Source of the DNA: Tamarix chinensis
Lineage: Eukaryota > Streptophyta > Magnoliopsida > Caryophyllales > Tamaricaceae
Reading direction: 5' to 3'
Length of the DNA: 64,000 nt
NCBI GenBank assembly: GCA_030549775.1
Contig: CM060172.1
Span: 4,981,361 to 5,045,360, forward strand
Position numbers and translations under genes: made by a program. Every line of letters starts with the position of its first letter. Position 1 is the first letter of the stretch. Below, piece after piece: positions 60,358-64,000 of the stretch. The notes beneath the pieces were generated by a model. It worked only from the letters and a program-made list of their open reading frames with translations, had not been told where the DNA came from and did not search any database.

Positions 60358-63107
60358 ACTCTAGCTACTCCTTACCTACTGTATATAATGACTTACAAGG
60401 GCAGCTTAATGGTTGAATGCAAAACCAGCTTTGTATGTGGTATTTGTAGCCATTTAAAGCTGTCACAGTGAGATTGCTGGTGTATTAGTTTTTCCTGTTT
60501 GCGTTCATGCATGGTATGGTTCATTACCTGTGAGTGAGTCTGAGGCACATCATGCTGGACCCTGGTCTCTACTGAAACATTGAAGATCTGGACTCCGGAA
60601 ATTGGCGGAGTACAACAGATAGGATTATGCACGACTGCCGAAGAACAATGGTGGAAGATACTACTAGAGAGCACGCTTGCTACTTGAGATGTTTAAGCTA
60701 AGTCATTCAACGACTGAAGACTTGTAAGTCAGTCAATGGAGGGACCGTTGCAAGAAGAGTTAAAAAAGATGGGGTCAGAAATATCACCCTTGATAGCATT
60801 GTAATTTTGCTGCTTATACTATCCAGGATGGACCTGCTTTAACGCTTCTTTTTCCCGTTTCATTCAACACATTTTATGCCTCCAACTTCGGCAGGAAAGA
60901 TCTTAGTGGAAGCACCAAATAAAAACTGGAAACGTATATTTTATGTTATTATTATTGCTGTAATATGCGAATCTCATTTCGTATTGCAATATATCCCTTC
61001 TGCGGTGATGTTGGGATTATTAGTTACTGATGGGGTTGTCACTAGCCATGCAAGCTTGCGCCATTTATGTTACGAGCTTTTGGGACCTAAATATGGGGGT
61101 CATGAGCTACACGTCAATAGGGAATCCCGCAAACATTTATGTTATACACCATTCTCAGTCACCCTATACCAGTGTTTCCGACAGGGGGCTGGACCAGTTG
61201 GGCATAGGACCAACACTACAATCCGGGGGAAAAAAAAGGAAAAAAGATGAAAAGAACTCTTAGATTGATCCGACTAGAAAATACCACGTCAACCAGTTGA
61301 TATAGCAGAAACTGGTTGATTCCGTGGATGCTCGGTTTGTTAAAAATGCGGCTATTGGTAATGGTTTATGCTATGAGTTTTGCAACACCTAGTGACTTCT
61401 TATTTGGTGTCGCCGAAAGGTAGAAGCTCCATTTCCCTAGACAGGAGAAATCTTATGTTTCATTTGAACAGAGCAGCTTTACTACTGGATCTCATTTGCA
61501 GCTTCATCTTATTTGGGACTTTCTTTTCTAGGCTCAAGTCTTGTTCGATCTGCTTACCAGCGGAGTTTTTCACTTCATATTTCTCCTATACGGCTCATTT
61601 TTCAAAAACACCAAGGCTTACTTAATTTGTGGAAATTTAAAGCTATACTCAAGGGTGGCCTAAGGTAAAATTAAGGTTGATTATCCCCTAACCAATACTA
61701 TGTAAGGCTACAAATCCAAACCAAACTTTATGGAATATGCTAAAACATCGACATGATCAAAATATATTTCACAATCAAAGGTACTATGTTCGATATACTT
61801 TGAAATATGACCGCAATTCAAAAGACTTAGCAAACCATAAAGTGGTACAAGTTAACCCTTTAACCCACCACAAGCATCATATCAATATTGGTCATGACCA
61901 TGATGACATTTATGAGTTCGTTTGTGCCGCAGATGCACCACTTTATATTTGGTATAATATTGGGTCAAGTATTGAGTATACCATAAATTATTATTATGAA
62001 TTACAAGCTTGGTATAATCATATCACAAAACAAGTTATAACATGAAACGCATAAAACATAGCACACGGAATAACATGAAATAACACATGAAAGTCATGGA
62101 CCATACTCTAACAATTGCATATAATATGGTTAATATAATGGAAATAAAAATATTAAAACTTTTGGCACAATTTATAGTGATTCGTGACAACCAAATAAAT
62201 AAATATATATATTTATATCTTCTACAAAGAGGTCATCCATTTTTTTATTTTAAAAATTCATTGTATGTTTTATTAATGATCTCTCCCTTTTGGCTTATGA
62301 GACAAGTTTTCCAATGACATAGTTGGAGATGATTTACATTATTTTACTAAGTTATTTTCTCTAGATCCACTCCAAAAAAAATTCTAACAATACTAGAAAC
62401 ACACAACCTCTTCATAATAAATTTTTAAGAGAGTGGTGTGTTGATTATAAGAGTTACTCTCAATTTATAAGATATGAAATTAACAAATATTGTAAGGAGT
62501 ATTCTAGCTAGAGGATAAAACTATTAAAATGATTAATCACTGTAGCTGTGAATGTATGAACAACTAGCACAAATAAATTCTCTAGAAAAATCAAGAAGTT
62601 TGAAAGTTGAGATAATTATTTTGGTAATTAGTTAATTTTATTAATACCAAATCATTGTATAAGTACATCTCCACCATCTTTCAAAGCTAAGTAAACTAGA
62701 TTAGCAATATATCTAATCTTACATAATACCTCCTATATTTTACACCATATGTAATATTAAGAATTGTAACAAAGCTCTCCTTAATCAATGTGTGAACTAA
62801 GATCCAAGGAATAATGGAACGAAGTTGAAATGTTGTTTGAATCCAGTTCATCTAGAGATGTAAGTTACACCAGGAGCTACTATCTTCAATAAGATCCCAT
62901 ATCCCCTATGTTTTTGAGTGTGTCTAACCAACCATTAGAGCAATTTGTTCCAAGAACTAGGTTAGAATACAAGGTGCACCAAGTTTAAATACTTATCCAC
63001 CTTTTTTGATCCATTAAGCAATTAGCTAATAGATGATCCCCTGTTTCCTTTTCAATCACACATATGATGCTCTAATCTTCATTTATAACCTCCCCATCTT
63101 CATAATA
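60358..63107. other. NRPD1 3' flank, no further gene recognised
   Basis: The first few hundred bases should include the NRPD1 3' UTR; an AAATAAAAAC near 60,915 is one possible signal. At 61,290-61,325 there is a CCAGTTGATATAG/AACTGGTTGATTCC pair related to the palindromic repeat family. From 61,620 on, AT-rich DNA with no convincing coding region. Confidence 0.5.
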
Positions 63108-64000
63108 TGATGTGGGTGTGAATATGGAATTAGAATTATGGTGATATTTGGACTCGAATAGGGTGTAGATATTAGGATTAAGACTCAATGATGAGGAATT
63201 AAGAAGGTGATGATTCGAGGTGGTGAATTGAAAAACAAGATATTCGAATATGGAAAGATAATTATGAGGATGATTTGATGATGGTGATGGATGAATGATG
63301 ATGATGATTTGACAATGATGTGATGATGAGGATGATGATTTGGTAATTAGGGTTTGAAAGTAGAATGTCTTGTGTGTTAGGGTTAGGGTTAGGGTTAGGG
63401 TTTGGTTTTGAAAATTAGGGTTAGGGTTTTGAATGGAAAATTAGGGTTAGGGTTTTGATTTTGGTATGAGTGGATTATGGAGTATAGAAAGATAGTATTT
63501 AATATCTAATTCACACAGATGAAGATATTAAAGGTTTCAAGATTAATCGTTCACACATATTCGATTAAAATTGAGATGAAGTCACATAGAATTCACTAAG
63601 CAATACTTACAATTTTGATTCGAATTCAATTTCCTCAATCAATGTCCTCTTTAATGTGTGTTCTATGGGGTATATAGCTAAGTTCACCGATTACTAAGAT
63701 ATTTCCATCCACTAGCTAAATGTATATTCTGTAAAAGATAACTGGCTAAATATATAAGAACGTATAATTATTTTCTAACTAATTTTTAACTCAACTAATT
63801 AATTAATTAACTAAACCAATTAATATGCACGTCCAAGTTGCCTTTTATACCCCCATGCACGTGGCCATGCCTTCTATGCATGCCATGCATATGCCATATA
63901 TACCTAGTAGTTTGTATGGTATGTTTCATCTATAACTAGAAATGGAACCATCCATTTGTCTTCAATTTTGTTGGAGATCCCTTCTAAATAAAGAAAAATT
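63108..64000 (-). mobile_element. Second copy of the telomere-motif LTR (inverted, cut by window end)
   Basis: The left edge TGATGTGGGTGTGAATATGG is the reverse complement of the end of the solo LTR at 12330-13335. Matching blocks follow in reverse order: GATGATGAT repeats, GGGTTAGGG repeats (63,376-63,460), TTAATCTCTAATTCACACAGAT-like sequence, ATTAATTAATTAAC, and CATGCACGTGGCCATG / ATGCATGCCATGCATATG near the window end. It is diverged from the first copy. Confidence 0.85.
63376..63460. repeat. Interstitial telomere-like (TTAGGG/TTTAGGG) repeats
   Basis: Four adjacent GGGTTA units (GTTAGGGTTAGGGTTAGGG), then separate GGGTTAGGGTTTTG blocks. They are part of the LTR copy and in opposite orientation to those at 12,950-13,100. 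Confidence 0.85.

Overview
The window is plant nuclear DNA, almost certainly from a flowering plant with a large, transposon-rich genome. It is AT-rich. It carries one spliced host gene with GT/GC-AG introns, plus plant-type Ty3, Ty1, LINE, hAT and PIF/Harbinger elements and an endogenous caulimovirid. I cannot name the species.

The host gene is NRPD1, the largest subunit of RNA polymerase IV, on the + strand from the ATG at 8139 to the TGA at 60357. I rebuilt 18 coding exons by following the reading frame and splice phases. They give about 1,466-1,476 residues, close to Arabidopsis NRPD1 (about 1,450). The protein has the N-terminal zinc sites, the metal-binding DFDGD motif and a DeCL-like C-terminus. 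It lacks the long WG-repeat tail of the Pol V subunit NRPE1. Pol IV starts the 24-nt siRNA / RNA-directed DNA methylation pathway that silences transposons, yet this gene is about 52 kb long with only about 8.5% coding. Intron 1 is 9.4 kb, intron 16 is 17.6 kb and intron 17 is 14.5 kb; all three are packed with nested transposons. No in-frame stop was found.

Layout. 1-7,650: LTR-like DNA with palindromic repeats, a LINE fragment, a 34-bp tandem repeat and a hAT-like MITE. 7,650-8,138: upstream region of NRPD1. 8,226-17,639 (intron 1): a minus-strand Ty3 element whose LTRs and gag are split by a Harbinger MITE, a solo LTR with telomere-like motifs and a 3.3-kb LTR-type insertion. 17,640-27,980: exons 2-16, with small introns and some MITE or LTR debris. 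27,981-45,562 (intron 16): a 102-bp near-perfect palindrome; a 3.2-kb hAT-ended element holding nine 149-bp tandem units; a LINE split by a rearranged endogenous caulimovirid that itself carries a MITE; and Ty1/copia fragments. 45,675-60,180 (intron 17): a copia fragment, a minus-strand Ty3 chromovirus, and a plus-strand Ty3 chromovirus inserted into it, whose reverse transcriptase is split by a hAT-like element. 60,358-64,000: unclassified DNA, ending in a second, inverted copy of the telomere-motif LTR.

All mobile-element reading frames seen here are broken, so NRPD1 is the only gene likely to make a functional protein. No tRNA, rRNA or other structured RNA gene was recognised.
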